Under the pieces are notes generated by a model. That model was given only the letters and a program-made list of their open reading frames with translations, was not told the DNA's origin and did no database searches. This document shows, one piece after another, positions 1 through 6,984 of a stretch of 46,350 nt of DNA. Source of the DNA: Clostridiales bacterium (GTDB taxonomy: Bacteria > Bacillota > Clostridia > Christensenellales > CAG-138); NCBI GenBank assembly GCA_024698505.1, contig JAILRE010000055.1, positions 1 through 46,350 on the forward strand, written 5' to 3'. How positions within the stretch are numbered: position 1 is the first letter of the stretch; each line of letters starts with the position of its first letter. The translations under genes and the position numbers were made by a program.

Positions 1-199
1 GGCTTTCCCGGGGCGGGCTGCTGCGCTTTATCACACCCTCGTAAGCATAGCTTCCGAGGCGTTCGCCTGAAAGCGACGCACTGCGTCCCTTTCCGGGCGG
101 CTCACGCTAGCAAGGCCGCCCGTTCTTCGCCTTTTTGACCATTCACCGGATGGTCAAAATCGCCTGCGCACTGCGTGGCGCTAGGCGACCGGCTCCGAA

Positions 200-385
200 C
201 CCCGGCGCGATGCGGCTTCGCTTTGATTATTAGAACAATGAAGCGAAGCCGGATACACGGCCTGCGCCGTGTGACCGAACTGCGTACTTGGCGTATGCAC
301 CCCGGCGCGATGCGGCGCCGTTTTGATCAACAAAAAGAGGAAACGGCGCCGGATACACGGCTTGCGCCGTGTGACCGAACTGCGT
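200..385. repeat. Two structured repeat units with a 100-bp period
   Basis: Unit 1 (200-285) and unit 2 (300-385) share nearly identical outer blocks; 250-285 matches 350-385 except at 262/362. The inner block differs yet keeps a perfect 10-bp stem in each: 214-223 pairs with 241-250, and 314-323 pairs with 341-350. The stems differ at three positions, and each change is matched in the other arm. A second conserved hairpin (CACGGC, 4-nt loop, GCCGTG) follows in both. Conserved flanks with compensated stem changes suggest selection on secondary structure. The family is not known to me. Confidence 0.75.
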
Positions 386-410
386 TCGAATCGGCGTGCA
401 AAGCACGCGA

Positions 411-439
411 AAAGAAAAAACCCGCCGCGAGGGCGGGTT
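411..439 (-). terminator. Intrinsic terminator of tRNA-Arg
   Basis: Read on the minus strand, a GC stem (ACCCGCC, short loop, GGCGGGT) is followed by TTTTTTCTTTT just downstream of the tRNA 3' end. This is a standard Rho-independent layout. Confidence 0.8.
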
Positions 440-447
440 CTTTCTTT

Positions 448-524
448 TGGCCTCCCCGGCGCGATTCGAACGCGCGACCTTTCGCTTAGGAGGCGAACGC
501 TCTATCCTGCTGAGCTACGGAGAG
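448..524 (-). tRNA. tRNA-Arg (anticodon CCU)
   Basis: The minus strand folds as a full 77-nt tRNA. The 5' acceptor CTCTCCG pairs with the 3' CGGGGAG. The D arm is GCTC...GAGC, the anticodon stem TTCGC/GCGAA holds the loop CTCCTAA with anticodon CCT, and the T arm is GCGCG-TTCGAAT-CGCGC. The discriminator base is G and CCA is encoded at 450-448. It reads AGG codons. A consensus promoter lies 27 bp upstream and a terminator follows directly, so it is probably a single-gene transcript. Confidence 0.95.
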
Positions 525-550
525 ACGGGGCTCTTAAAGGGCCGTCTTTT

Positions 551-579
551 ATAATATCAAACGGGAGGGGGAATGTCAA
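551..579 (-). promoter_or_regulatory. Sigma-70-type promoter for tRNA-Arg
   Basis: On the minus strand TTGACA (579-574), a 17-bp spacer and TATTAT (556-551) point towards the tRNA. The expected start of transcription is about 20 bp before the tRNA 5' end. Confidence 0.8.
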
Positions 580-603
580 TACGTAAATGGGAAAAGGCGA
601 AAA

Positions 604-655
604 ATATATGCGGGCTGAGGCGAGAGGGCGGGGGAGGTCATATTTTAGCCCGCAG
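604..655 (-). terminator. Possible terminator after the methyltransferase gene
   Basis: On the minus strand GCGGGCT and AGCCCGC form a 7-bp stem around a long loop, followed by ATATATTTTTC. The 5' arm overlaps the last codons of the methyltransferase. The large loop makes it a weaker call than the other terminators here. Confidence 0.45.
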
Positions 656-1288
656 GGTATGCGTCGGGCCCCAGCTTTTAAGGACCGTGACGGAGGAGAA
701 TCCCGCCGAAAGCAGGGCCTCCATCTCGTGCTCAACGGTCAGCGGCGTATCGAAATGATAGAATTCGCCGTCCTCGACGCTCTGCTCCTTTTTCAGGCGG
801 ATAAGCTCCGCGCGGAGGGAGCGTTCCTCCTCGGGCGAGGAAGCGAAGTAATCCGTCAGTATGAAGAAGCCGCCGGGCTTCAGGGCTTTTCGAAGCTTCG
901 CGTAGAGGGGAAGCTTCTCGTCCTTCGTGAAATGGTGGAGCGATTCGACGGACAGCGCCGCGTCGAAGGCGCTCTCGCCGAACGGGACTTCGAAATACGA
1001 GCCCGCGATAAGCTTCAGCCTCTTATCGGGAAACTTCTCGGCAAGCGCGGCGAGCATCTTCGGCGCAAGATCTATTCCCGTGACGGAGGCGTTCGGGGCA
1101 AGCTCGAAATAATACCCCAGCTCCAGGCCCGTGCCGCAGCCGAGATCCAGCACGGAGGGCGAGCCCTCCCTCGGCAGACAGCCCGCGGTGAAGGGGTAGA
1201 ACTCGGCGGCGGAAGCAATGCAGGTGAGCTGGTGCTCCTCGTAGCCGTCGAGCCGTTTTTCGAAGAATTCTCCCATCCTTTCAAGCAT
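638..1288 (-). CDS. Class I SAM-dependent methyltransferase
   Basis: This 216-aa cytoplasmic protein has a Rossmann-type methyltransferase core. Motif I is VLDLGCGTG at about residues 46-54, followed by GIDLAPKML (motif II) and a DAALSVESLHHF post-motif. The segment LRKALKPGGFFILTDYF is typical of UbiE/Methyltransf_25-like enzymes. The substrate cannot be told from sequence. The ATG lies 6 nt after the TGA of the RT gene, and its ribosome binding site (GGGAAGGAG) lies inside the RT 3' end, so the two are translationally coupled. It may be the functional partner of the RT, or a housekeeping small-molecule methyltransferase that is simply co-transcribed. Confidence 0.85.
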   Translation of the reverse strand: MLERMGEFFEKRLDGYEEHQLTCIASAAEFYPFTAGCLPREGSPSVLDLGCGTGLELGYYFELAPNASVTGIDLAPKMLAALAEKFPDKRLKLIAGSYFEVPFGESAFDAALSVESLHHFTKDEKLPLYAKLRKALKPGGFFILTDYFASSPEEERSLRAELIRLKKEQSVEDGEFYHFDTPLTVEHEMEALLSAGFSSVTVLKSWGPTHTLRAKI

Positions 1289-1294
1289 GCGGCG

Positions 1295-2521
1295 TCACTC
1301 CTTCCCGTGCCTGCGCCTTTCGCGCTCCTCCTCGGAGAAATCGTAATAGGAGTGGACGAGGCTCCTGTAGCCGAGCGCCTTCATATCCTCGTAGCGGACG
1401 TTGAAGCGCGCCTTGGTGCGCCTGCCGCTTATCAGCACGCGGACGCAGTCCTGCGCGTAGCGGTCGATCACGCGGAGGCTCTCCGCCGTCGTGATGACGG
1501 GGAAGAACCAGTAAGTCCAGGTCAGCTCGTTGTCGGCGGGGTTCTCGAAGAGCTTGCGGTTGAATACGCGTATGAACGCCTTCGCCGCCTTCTCGCCATC
1601 GAGACCGTTGCGGTCGCGCCATCTGGCAAGGGCGCGCGTCTTGCGGCGCATCTTCTGCTTCAGCTTCACGACCGATGCGGGAGCTACGTCTATAACGCCG
1701 CTTTTGTAGCTGAAGCCGAGGAAAACGAAGCCCTCCTCGGGGCTTGTGAAGCTTTCCTTGGCGGGGTTGACGGCAAGACGACGCTCCGAAAGCTTCGTCC
1801 TCACGGTCTCGGCAAGGGCTACCGCCTCCTCGCGGGTGTTTGCAAATAGTATTATATCGTCCGAATATCTCGCGTAGGGGACGCCGAGGCTCTCGAAATA
1901 AAGGTCGAGCTCCCTCAAAAAGAGGTTAGCGAAGAACGAGGCGAGCGGCGTTCCCGCCATTATGCCCTTCTGTTCTTCAACGGGCCTGCCGCGGTCGAGC
2001 GCGAGGGGCTCGCATAATAGCCCCTTCAGGAACGCGAAGAGCGGGGGATCCGAAAGCGCCGCCTCGAGCTCAGGCAGGAAGAGGCTTATATCTATCGAAT
2101 TGAAGTAATTGCTTACGTCTACCTTGTAGGAATACATGCGCCCTATCCCGGGCCTGCGGAGGAGGGAGAGCAGCGCGTCCTTCGCGGTGCGGCCGGGGCG
2201 GAAGGAGAAGAGGTTGTTCGCGAAAAGCCCGTCGTACTTCCTCAGAAGCAGATACGTCAGCAGCTTCGTGACCATGTTCTCCGCGTAGGGGTAGGTGTAG
2301 ACGACGCGCTTTTTCTGCGTGCCGAGCTTCGAAATGACGCTCTTTTTGGGCAAAGGAAATCTCTCCCCTTTTTCTATCCTTTCGCAGACGGGGAGATAGG
2401 CTTTGTCGTCTATGAATTTGCGGAGTTCCTTTTTGAGGGAGTCGGGGCAGACGAGGGAGGTCTTGTATTCGCAGAACCTCTCCCAGACGCGGGGCTCCTT
2501 CAGCTGAAAGAGAAGCGACAT
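1295..2521 (-). CDS. Stand-alone group-II-like reverse transcriptase
   Basis: This 408-aa protein has the RT motifs in order: RT2 FSFRPGRTAKDAL (about 105-117), RT3 YKVDVSNYFNSID with the catalytic Asp near 135, RT4 KGIMAGTPLASFFANL (about 185-200), RT5 RYSDD (218-222, catalytic DD), and RT7 VFLGFSYKSG (about 266-275). A basic thumb-like region and a 100-residue C-terminal extension follow. RT4 lacks the usual Gln of GTPQG, and the YxDD box is YSDD rather than the YADD common in intron and retron RTs. There is no HNH endonuclease domain and no group II intron ribozyme around it, so it is not a mobile intron ORF. I chose the ATG at 2521 over an in-frame TTG at 2527. No Shine-Dalgarno sequence is evident; a structured element ends 10 nt upstream of the ATG. 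Possible relatives are group-II-like (G2L) or 'unknown group' RTs that act in repair or phage defence. Confidence 0.85.
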   Translation of the reverse strand: MSLLFQLKEPRVWERFCEYKTSLVCPDSLKKELRKFIDDKAYLPVCERIEKGERFPLPKKSVISKLGTQKKRVVYTYPYAENMVTKLLTYLLLRKYDGLFANNLFSFRPGRTAKDALLSLLRRPGIGRMYSYKVDVSNYFNSIDISLFLPELEAALSDPPLFAFLKGLLCEPLALDRGRPVEEQKGIMAGTPLASFFANLFLRELDLYFESLGVPYARYSDDIILFANTREEAVALAETVRTKLSERRLAVNPAKESFTSPEEGFVFLGFSYKSGVIDVAPASVVKLKQKMRRKTRALARWRDRNGLDGEKAAKAFIRVFNRKLFENPADNELTWTYWFFPVITTAESLRVIDRYAQDCVRVLISGRRTKARFNVRYEDMKALGYRSLVHSYYDFSEEERERRRHGKE

Positions 2522-2531
2522 AGGCAAAAGG

Positions 2532-2671
2532 AAAAAACAGAAAGAGAAATCCTTAAATTCAGGAAGTTCCTGAATGTACCGGACAGTACACGGGCGGGCC
2601 GCCTGCGAGGCCGTTCCAAAGCGCCCGTGCCTTGCCCATCACAGGCGCAGCGCGTTCTCTTTCTGTTTTTT
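2532..2671 (-). ncRNA. Candidate structured RNA upstream of the RT
   Basis: A perfect 17-bp inverted repeat, 2532-2548 with 2655-2671 (A/T-rich, unlike the local DNA), encloses about 106 bp of nested hairpins. These are a 9-bp palindrome with a 1-nt centre at 2557-2575, a 5-bp stem TGTAC/GTACA at 2575-2590, and an 8-bp stem CACGGGCG/CGCCCGTG at 2589-2596/2622-2629 holding a GGCC/GGCC inner stem. The element starts 17 bp after the stop of the upstream gene and ends 10 bp before the RT ATG on the same strand. The layout recalls retron msr-msd RNA with its a1/a2 repeat. It could instead be a regulatory leader or a small inverted-repeat element. No flanking target duplication was seen. Confidence 0.6.
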
Positions 2672-2688
2672 GCGGTTGTTGGGGGCTC

Positions 2689-3240
2689 TCAGACGCCGAG
2701 AGCCTTATTGACGCGCTCCTTGACGTAGGCGCGGGTGTTCCACCAGCCCTGATGGTCAAAGTAGAAGCGCAGATAGGGGACGCCGTTTTTCAGGCACTCC
2801 TTGCGGAGCATCTGCGCGGCGCTCTTCTCCGTCATCAGCTCGACGACCAGCGCGGTCGTTTCGGCCTTGCGGAAGGTGTACTTGTACCTTCTCCACTCCT
2901 CGATGCACTCCCTCGAGATATCGTATCCGGGAAAGTCCTCGGCGAAGATCTTGTCGAAATAGGAAAGGTACGGTCCGTTGAAATTGTACTGGCACTCCTC
3001 CGCGGGGACTACGTCGTACCAGTCGTCCTCATATTCGGGAGCTGCGGGCGCGGCGTTCCCGCCTCCGCCGATGACCGTTCCGGAGGCTACTCCGCCGGGG
3101 ATGACCTGGACGGGCTCGTGGCTCTCGGGCTTTTCGGGCTTGGGCTTGACGGATTCAAGCAGCTCGTTGGCCGCGGCTTCGCCGATCTTGTCGGCGACCT
3201 CCTTCTTTATCTTGTTCAGTATGCCGGAAAGTAAACTCAT
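2689..3240 (-). CDS. Unknown 183-aa two-part protein, first gene of the RT operon
   Basis: I do not recognise the family firmly. Residues 1-35 look like amphipathic helices (SGILNKIKKEVADKIGEAA), followed by a Pro/Gly-rich linker to about residue 75. A compact alpha/beta domain then carries ALVVELMTEK and GVPYLRFYFDHQGWWNTR near the C-terminus. Similar C-terminal halves occur in hypothetical proteins of Clostridia. The start at 3240 has a strong GGAGGTG site 8 nt upstream, so a longer reading frame from 3300 is rejected. A good promoter precedes it, and no terminator is obvious before the RT other than the structured element itself, so it is probably co-transcribed with the RT and methyltransferase. 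There is no signal peptide. Confidence 0.7.
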   Translation of the reverse strand: MSLLSGILNKIKKEVADKIGEAAANELLESVKPKPEKPESHEPVQVIPGGVASGTVIGGGGNAAPAAPEYEDDWYDVVPAEECQYNFNGPYLSYFDKIFAEDFPGYDISRECIEEWRRYKYTFRKAETTALVVELMTEKSAAQMLRKECLKNGVPYLRFYFDHQGWWNTRAYVKERVNKALGV

Positions 3241-3271
3241 AAAAACACCTCCATAGGGGGATTGTTTATAT

Positions 3272-3300
3272 ATTTTATCAGATAATATACCGAATTGCAA
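3272..3300 (-). promoter_or_regulatory. Promoter of the 183-aa protein/RT operon
   Basis: On the minus strand TTGCAA (3300-3295), a 17-bp spacer and TAAAAT (3277-3272) stand 31 bp before the start codon. Confidence 0.7.
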
Positions 3301-3344
3301 TAGCGAATCTTTATTTTTTGAGATAATTGCCGCATTTTCGAAAA

Positions 3345-3378
3345 TAAAAAAGCCCCGGCGCTGCCGCCGGGGCTTTTG
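3345..3378 (-). terminator. Terminator of the surface-protein gene
   Basis: A perfect 10-bp GC stem (3351-3360 with 3365-3374, loop CTGC) is followed on the minus strand by TTTTTTATTTT. It lies just downstream of the stop at 3382. Confidence 0.9.
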
Positions 3379-3381
3379 GGA

Positions 3382-4713
3382 TCATTTACCGTTCTTTTTC
3401 TTTTTGACGAGTATAAGTATCACGACGACTATCACTATGATTATTATCAGCCAGATGAATATGCAGAGGCCGAGGGGCTGCGGGCAGAAATGGCAGATGG
3501 GGCAGACCTTCTTGCCGGGAGCCGCGGGATCGTCGGGCGCCTGCGTCGCGTCGGCGCCGGGATCGGTATGATAGTTGATGTCGTCCGTGCCGAAGGAGAT
3601 GGTCTTCGACCAATCCGAATAGATGCATTCGTCGATATAGCCCGGATGATCGTATCTGTAGCGGCAGCGGAGCTCGACCTCGGCGTCCTTCGGGACGTTC
3701 GGGCGCGCCTCGTTCGCAAGGTTGAACAGCGCGGATTCCATTTCGCCTGCCTTGATTATCCAATCGCCCTGGAGCTCCGTGAATTCCGCGTCGCCCTTTA
3801 CCCTTGCCCAGACCTCGATGGTGATCGAGCCGCCGTTGGCCTCGACCTTCGATGCGTTCTCGGCGAGCTTATCGGGGACTGCGAGCGTGAAGGCGACTAT
3901 CGGATTGTCGTTGAACTCCTTGTCCGTCATGTGAAGGCCGGTGATCACGGGCGCTTCGAGATCGGCCTTGGTCAGGGGCGTGAATTTTTCCGCGTCCTTG
4001 CCGACGCTGGTCACGCTCGACCAATCGGAGAAATAGTATTTGTCGGGCTCGCCGTCCCTGCGGACGGTCACGGCGAAGCGGGCGCGAAAATACATGGTGT
4101 GCTTGGAATAATCGATGTAAAGCGTGCCGTCGTCTTCCTCGCTGTAGGTGTACTGATCGGGCCTCAGCTGATCCCTGACGCCGGGGGTGTGCGTTTCGGG
4201 AACGCCGTACCAGCGGTCGTCGTTCGGGACGCCGCGCGTGATCCAGATATCCTGAACGGTCTCCGTGGCGTTGTTGAGGCTGCCGTCGACGATATCCCAT
4301 TCGCTGTAACGGGGGTTGCCTTCGGAATCGCGGCCGAGCCCGAATTCGGGCGTTCCGTCCCAGTATTGGTTGTAATGCCAGCCGGAAACGGGATCGGAAA
4401 CGTCGTCCAGCGCCCAGTCGATCTGAACGTTCATCCAGATATCGTCGCAGCCGATGTTCTGCATGAAGGCGTCGATGGTGCCGTCGTAGTTGGCGTTCTC
4501 CATGTTCTTGAAAAACGTCGTCATCTCATTGCTTAGGCAGTAGGTCAGTTCGGTCGTGGTCGGCGAATCGTTGCCCTCGGCCCAGACCGCCGTCACGTAA
4601 GCGGGGGCGGTAAGCTCGAACGGCAGACCGTTCCCCGAGGGGGAGGCGAATACCGCCGCGCAGGAGAAAAGCAGCAGGCAGGCTATCGCCAGCGATATGA
4701 TGCGTTTTTTCAT
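3382..4713 (-). CDS. Secreted, C-terminally membrane-anchored surface protein
   Basis: This 443-aa protein starts with a signal peptide (MKKRIISLAIACLLLFSCAAVFA). An acidic extracellular part rich in Trp and Tyr follows, with several SDWS and YSDWS segments that suggest repeated beta-sandwich modules. It ends in a Cys/His cluster CPICHFCP at about residue 400, then one membrane helix of about 25 Ile/Val-rich residues and a KKKKNGK stop-transfer tail. The protein would therefore face outward, anchored at its C-terminus, with a possible metal site at the membrane surface. No enzyme motif is seen. It has its own promoter, a GGAGGT site before the ATG and its own terminator, so it is probably monocistronic. 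Function unknown. Confidence 0.75.
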   Translation of the reverse strand: MKKRIISLAIACLLLFSCAAVFASPSGNGLPFELTAPAYVTAVWAEGNDSPTTTELTYCLSNEMTTFFKNMENANYDGTIDAFMQNIGCDDIWMNVQIDWALDDVSDPVSGWHYNQYWDGTPEFGLGRDSEGNPRYSEWDIVDGSLNNATETVQDIWITRGVPNDDRWYGVPETHTPGVRDQLRPDQYTYSEEDDGTLYIDYSKHTMYFRARFAVTVRRDGEPDKYYFSDWSSVTSVGKDAEKFTPLTKADLEAPVITGLHMTDKEFNDNPIVAFTLAVPDKLAENASKVEANGGSITIEVWARVKGDAEFTELQGDWIIKAGEMESALFNLANEARPNVPKDAEVELRCRYRYDHPGYIDECIYSDWSKTISFGTDDINYHTDPGADATQAPDDPAAPGKKVCPICHFCPQPLGLCIFIWLIIIIVIVVVILILVKKKKNGK

Positions 4714-4752
4714 ACGGACCTCCTTTTTCCCGATCCTTTGGAATTATTATAT

Positions 4753-4781
4753 AATATACACCGAATCGCCGATCTTGTCAA
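4753..4781 (-). promoter_or_regulatory. Promoter of the surface-protein gene
   Basis: On the minus strand TTGACA (4781-4776), a 17-bp spacer and TATATT (4758-4753) precede the gene by about 40 bp. The -35 box abuts the U-tract of the upstream acyltransferase terminator, so the two units are packed back to back. Confidence 0.8.
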
Positions 4782-4825
4782 TAAAAAAAAGCCGCCCGCC
4801 GCGTGGGCCGTTCCCCGACGCGGCG
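4782..4825 (-). terminator. Terminator after the acyltransferase gene
   Basis: An 8-bp stem CGCCGCGT/ACGCGGCG (4797-4804 with 4818-4825) is followed on the minus strand by GGGCGGC and a run of eight T. It is placed 64 bp after the acyltransferase stop. Confidence 0.75.
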
Positions 4826-4888
4826 AGCGTAATGAAGGAAGAAAGTGATATTGTCGTTTTTTGGGAGGCGGGGGAGGGAGGTTTTGCC

Positions 4889-5695
4889 TCATTCCTCCGC
4901 TTTTATATAGCTAACGTACTCGACGTCGCTGTTTTCCCCGGCGGTCTTCTTCAGCCAGAGGAAGACATCGTCGCGGAGCTTCTGCTTGGCGGCGGGAGCG
5001 GGGAGGGAGGCGTCCGGCCAAAACGGCTCCGAGATATAGACCTCGCGCCGCGGGGTCTTCCTGAGCTTCCCGAGGCCGCGCCTCTTTTTATAGCAGACGC
5101 AGACGCCCACGGCGGGGACTTCCTGCTTGACGGGGTAGCGGAAGGAGCCGGGCTTGAAATCCCTAATGAAATTGCAGAAGGGCCATATATGCGCCTCCGG
5201 GAATATCATAACGGCTCTGCCCTGGTCTATGCGCCGTTCGATCGCGCTGACGAACGGGGGCACGGCGTCCCTTTCGGTGGGGACGGGTATCGCGCCCAGC
5301 ATCTGCACGAAGGTGCGGACGCCCTTTATCGAAACGGTGTCGGGCGAGACGAGCACGTGGCTCTTTTTGGGGAAGCAGACGAGCGGCCCCGCGAAGGCGT
5401 CGAGCCAGTGGGTGTGGTTGGCGTAGAGGAAAAAGCCCTTGCCGCCGCGCTTTTTCTGCTCCTTTGCGAGCGCCCTTATATTGCGCCTGCCCTTTATCGT
5501 GAAGCCCGAAACGAGCCATATGAGGGCGACTGTCGGTATCGCGAAAACGTAGTAGGCGAAGAACTCGCCTATCCGCCAAAGGAGGCCCTTCGGAGCGAAG
5601 GGGAAATCCTTTTCGATCTTTACGGCGGTTATGCCGTTGTCGGCAAAATCGTCGTTCAGCTCGTCCTTATAATAGATAACGTCACCTCGCTTCAC
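4889..5695 (-). CDS. PlsC-family lysophospholipid acyltransferase
   Basis: This 268-aa protein has an N-terminal membrane-associated segment (FFAYYVFAIPTVALIWLVSG, about residues 46-65). It also carries the acyltransferase HX4D motif in NHTHWLD (about residue 106) and a block FPEAHIWP standing where most PlsC enzymes have FPEGT. The family transfers an acyl group to 1-acylglycerol-3-phosphate or related lipids at the inner face of the membrane. The start is GTG with GGAGG 6-7 nt upstream and overlaps the end of the glycosyltransferase gene by 14 nt, giving translational coupling. The pairing suggests joint work on a glycolipid or phospholipid. The altered motif leaves the exact acceptor uncertain. 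Confidence 0.8.
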   Translation of the reverse strand: MKRGDVIYYKDELNDDFADNGITAVKIEKDFPFAPKGLLWRIGEFFAYYVFAIPTVALIWLVSGFTIKGRRNIRALAKEQKKRGGKGFFLYANHTHWLDAFAGPLVCFPKKSHVLVSPDTVSIKGVRTFVQMLGAIPVPTERDAVPPFVSAIERRIDQGRAVMIFPEAHIWPFCNFIRDFKPGSFRYPVKQEVPAVGVCVCYKKRRGLGKLRKTPRREVYISEPFWPDASLPAPAAKQKLRDDVFLWLKKTAGENSDVEYVSYIKAEE

Positions 5696-6827
5696 GGTAC
5701 GCCTCCGCGTTTTCGAGTATCATGCGCTCCATCTCGTCCATGCAGTGGTCGAAATCGAACCTTGCGGAATAGCCCGTGTAGCTGCGGCTGCAGCTCTCCT
5801 TTTCGGCGGGATGCTCTATCCACCAGTCGATCTTCTTCGCAAGATCGGCGGGATCGTTGAATTTGAAGAGGTTCATATCGCTCTGGGCGAAATACCTCGT
5901 CGCGGAGCGGGGCGAGTCGTTTATTACGGGCACGAGCCCGCAGGAGATCGCCTCGAGGCAGGCGATGGCCTCCAGCTCTATCTCGGCGGGGTGGACGTAA
6001 AGATCGGAGAAGTTCAGCACCTTTACCATGTCCTCGCGAGAGAAAAAGCGGAACACGGGCGGGTTTTTGAGCTTGCGCGAGCGCTTTTTCAGCTTCTCCT
6101 CCTGGGGGCCGCAGCCCGCGAATATGAGCTGTATGTCGTCCGAGTGCTTCGAGAGCGCCGCCGCGTCTATGAGCAGACCGTGGGATTTCTCCTTGCTGTA
6201 CCTTCCCGTGAAGAGTATCACGAATTTATCGCGGAATTCCTCGGGCTTTTCGCAGGGCATGGGCTTGAAGCGGCGGTTGACGCCGTTCGAGATCACGCGG
6301 TGGGGCGTTTTGTGCTTTATCTCGGATTCGAAGGTGCGGCAGATGAATTCGGTCGGGTAATGGATGCAGTCAACGTAGCGGTAAACGAAGCGGTCGAAGA
6401 CCTTGTAAACGAGCTTGTTAACGCCCTTCGCGTTCATCAGGAAGAGATGGTTCGTGAAATTCTCCGCCTGGCAGTGGAAGCCCGCGGTGAGGGGGATCCC
6501 CATTTCGTGAGCGAGCTTCGCCGCCTGCGAGCAGAGCAAAAAGGGCGTGATGATATGCGCCGCGTCCGCGCCGTCGAGCGCCTCCTTCAGAACGGCTTTG
6601 TCCCTCCTTGCGAGGAGCACTCCGTTCTTGGCGAGGTACCCGTTCAGTGGCCCGAGGTTCAGCGTCGGGACGACGAAATAATCCTTTTCGCCCCTTCGGA
6701 ATTCGTCCGGACAGACCACCCTTACCGTATGCCCCTTCGCCCGCATGGAGCGGATGAGGTTCATCGCGGCGATGGAGGTGCCGTTGTTTTCCTTTCCGAG
6801 CACGTCACAAATAACAGTGAGCGTCAT
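5682..6827 (-). CDS. Family GT4 glycosyltransferase, probably lipid-acting
   Basis: This 381-aa protein has a two-domain GT-B layout. The N-terminal half holds NNGTSIAAMNLIRSM (about 13-27), typical of GT4 acceptor-side domains. The C-terminal half holds ILFTGRYSKEKSH and a late ELEAIACLEAISCGLVPVI segment, the family's E-x7-E nucleotide-sugar region. Such proteins add sugars to diacylglycerol or phosphatidylinositol at the cytoplasmic membrane face. I chose the ATG at 6827 for its AAGGAGG site 5 nt upstream; the longer frame to 7013 runs through the promoter. It overlaps the acyltransferase gene, which supports a glycolipid role. The sugar and acceptor are not determined. Confidence 0.8.
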   Translation of the reverse strand: MTLTVICDVLGKENNGTSIAAMNLIRSMRAKGHTVRVVCPDEFRRGEKDYFVVPTLNLGPLNGYLAKNGVLLARRDKAVLKEALDGADAAHIITPFLLCSQAAKLAHEMGIPLTAGFHCQAENFTNHLFLMNAKGVNKLVYKVFDRFVYRYVDCIHYPTEFICRTFESEIKHKTPHRVISNGVNRRFKPMPCEKPEEFRDKFVILFTGRYSKEKSHGLLIDAAALSKHSDDIQLIFAGCGPQEEKLKKRSRKLKNPPVFRFFSREDMVKVLNFSDLYVHPAEIELEAIACLEAISCGLVPVINDSPRSATRYFAQSDMNLFKFNDPADLAKKIDWWIEHPAEKESCSRSYTGYSARFDFDHCMDEMERMILENAEAYREAR

Positions 6828-6984
6828 GAGACCTCCTTGCTGGTTCGGATGTATGATTGTATGCGGGAAAAGGAAAAAGCCGACGGGCAAAAACGAATGA
6901 AAAATGCCTGAATGAACGCGCCGCGCCGGTGGATGCCCATCCCGCGGGATGACGGGGAGGAAGCTTGCTTCGCTCCCGTATCCC

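Larger units (their letters stand above)
1..447. other. Hairpin-rich non-coding region beside tRNA-Arg
   Basis: I see no convincing gene here. The short reading frames lack a ribosome binding site and run through repeats. The stretch is dense in inverted repeats: a 5-bp stem at 37-41/55-59, a 7-bp stem at 95-101/115-121, a perfect 10-bp stem at 133-142/150-159, a stem at 160-165/183-188, and the two 100-bp-period units described separately. The word ACTGCGT or ACTGCG recurs after several hairpins. It lies on the 3' side of the tRNA-Arg gene, where integrative elements often insert, but no integrase is visible. Confidence 0.6.

Noticed and set aside
1..447. CRISPR array
   Set aside because: Only two units with a 100-bp period are present, and the variable part is an internal hairpin and not a spacer.
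448..524. tRNA-Arg as the attachment site of an island holding the RT locus
   Set aside because: The RT locus lies on the 5' side of the tRNA, insertions normally occur at the 3' end, and no direct repeat of the tRNA end or integrase was seen.
1295..2521. Group II intron maturase
   Set aside because: There is no ribozyme domain V/VI, no intron boundary motif and no HNH domain around the gene.
2557..2575. LexA-type operator in the RT upstream element
   Set aside because: The 19-bp palindrome does not fit the GAAC-N4-GTTC pattern and is more simply explained as a hairpin.
2532..2671. A standard retron
   Set aside because: The RT lacks the retron-type motif context (no NAxxH/VTG blocks seen) and looks group-II-like. 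Only the layout is retron-like, so I kept it as a candidate system and not as a retron call.
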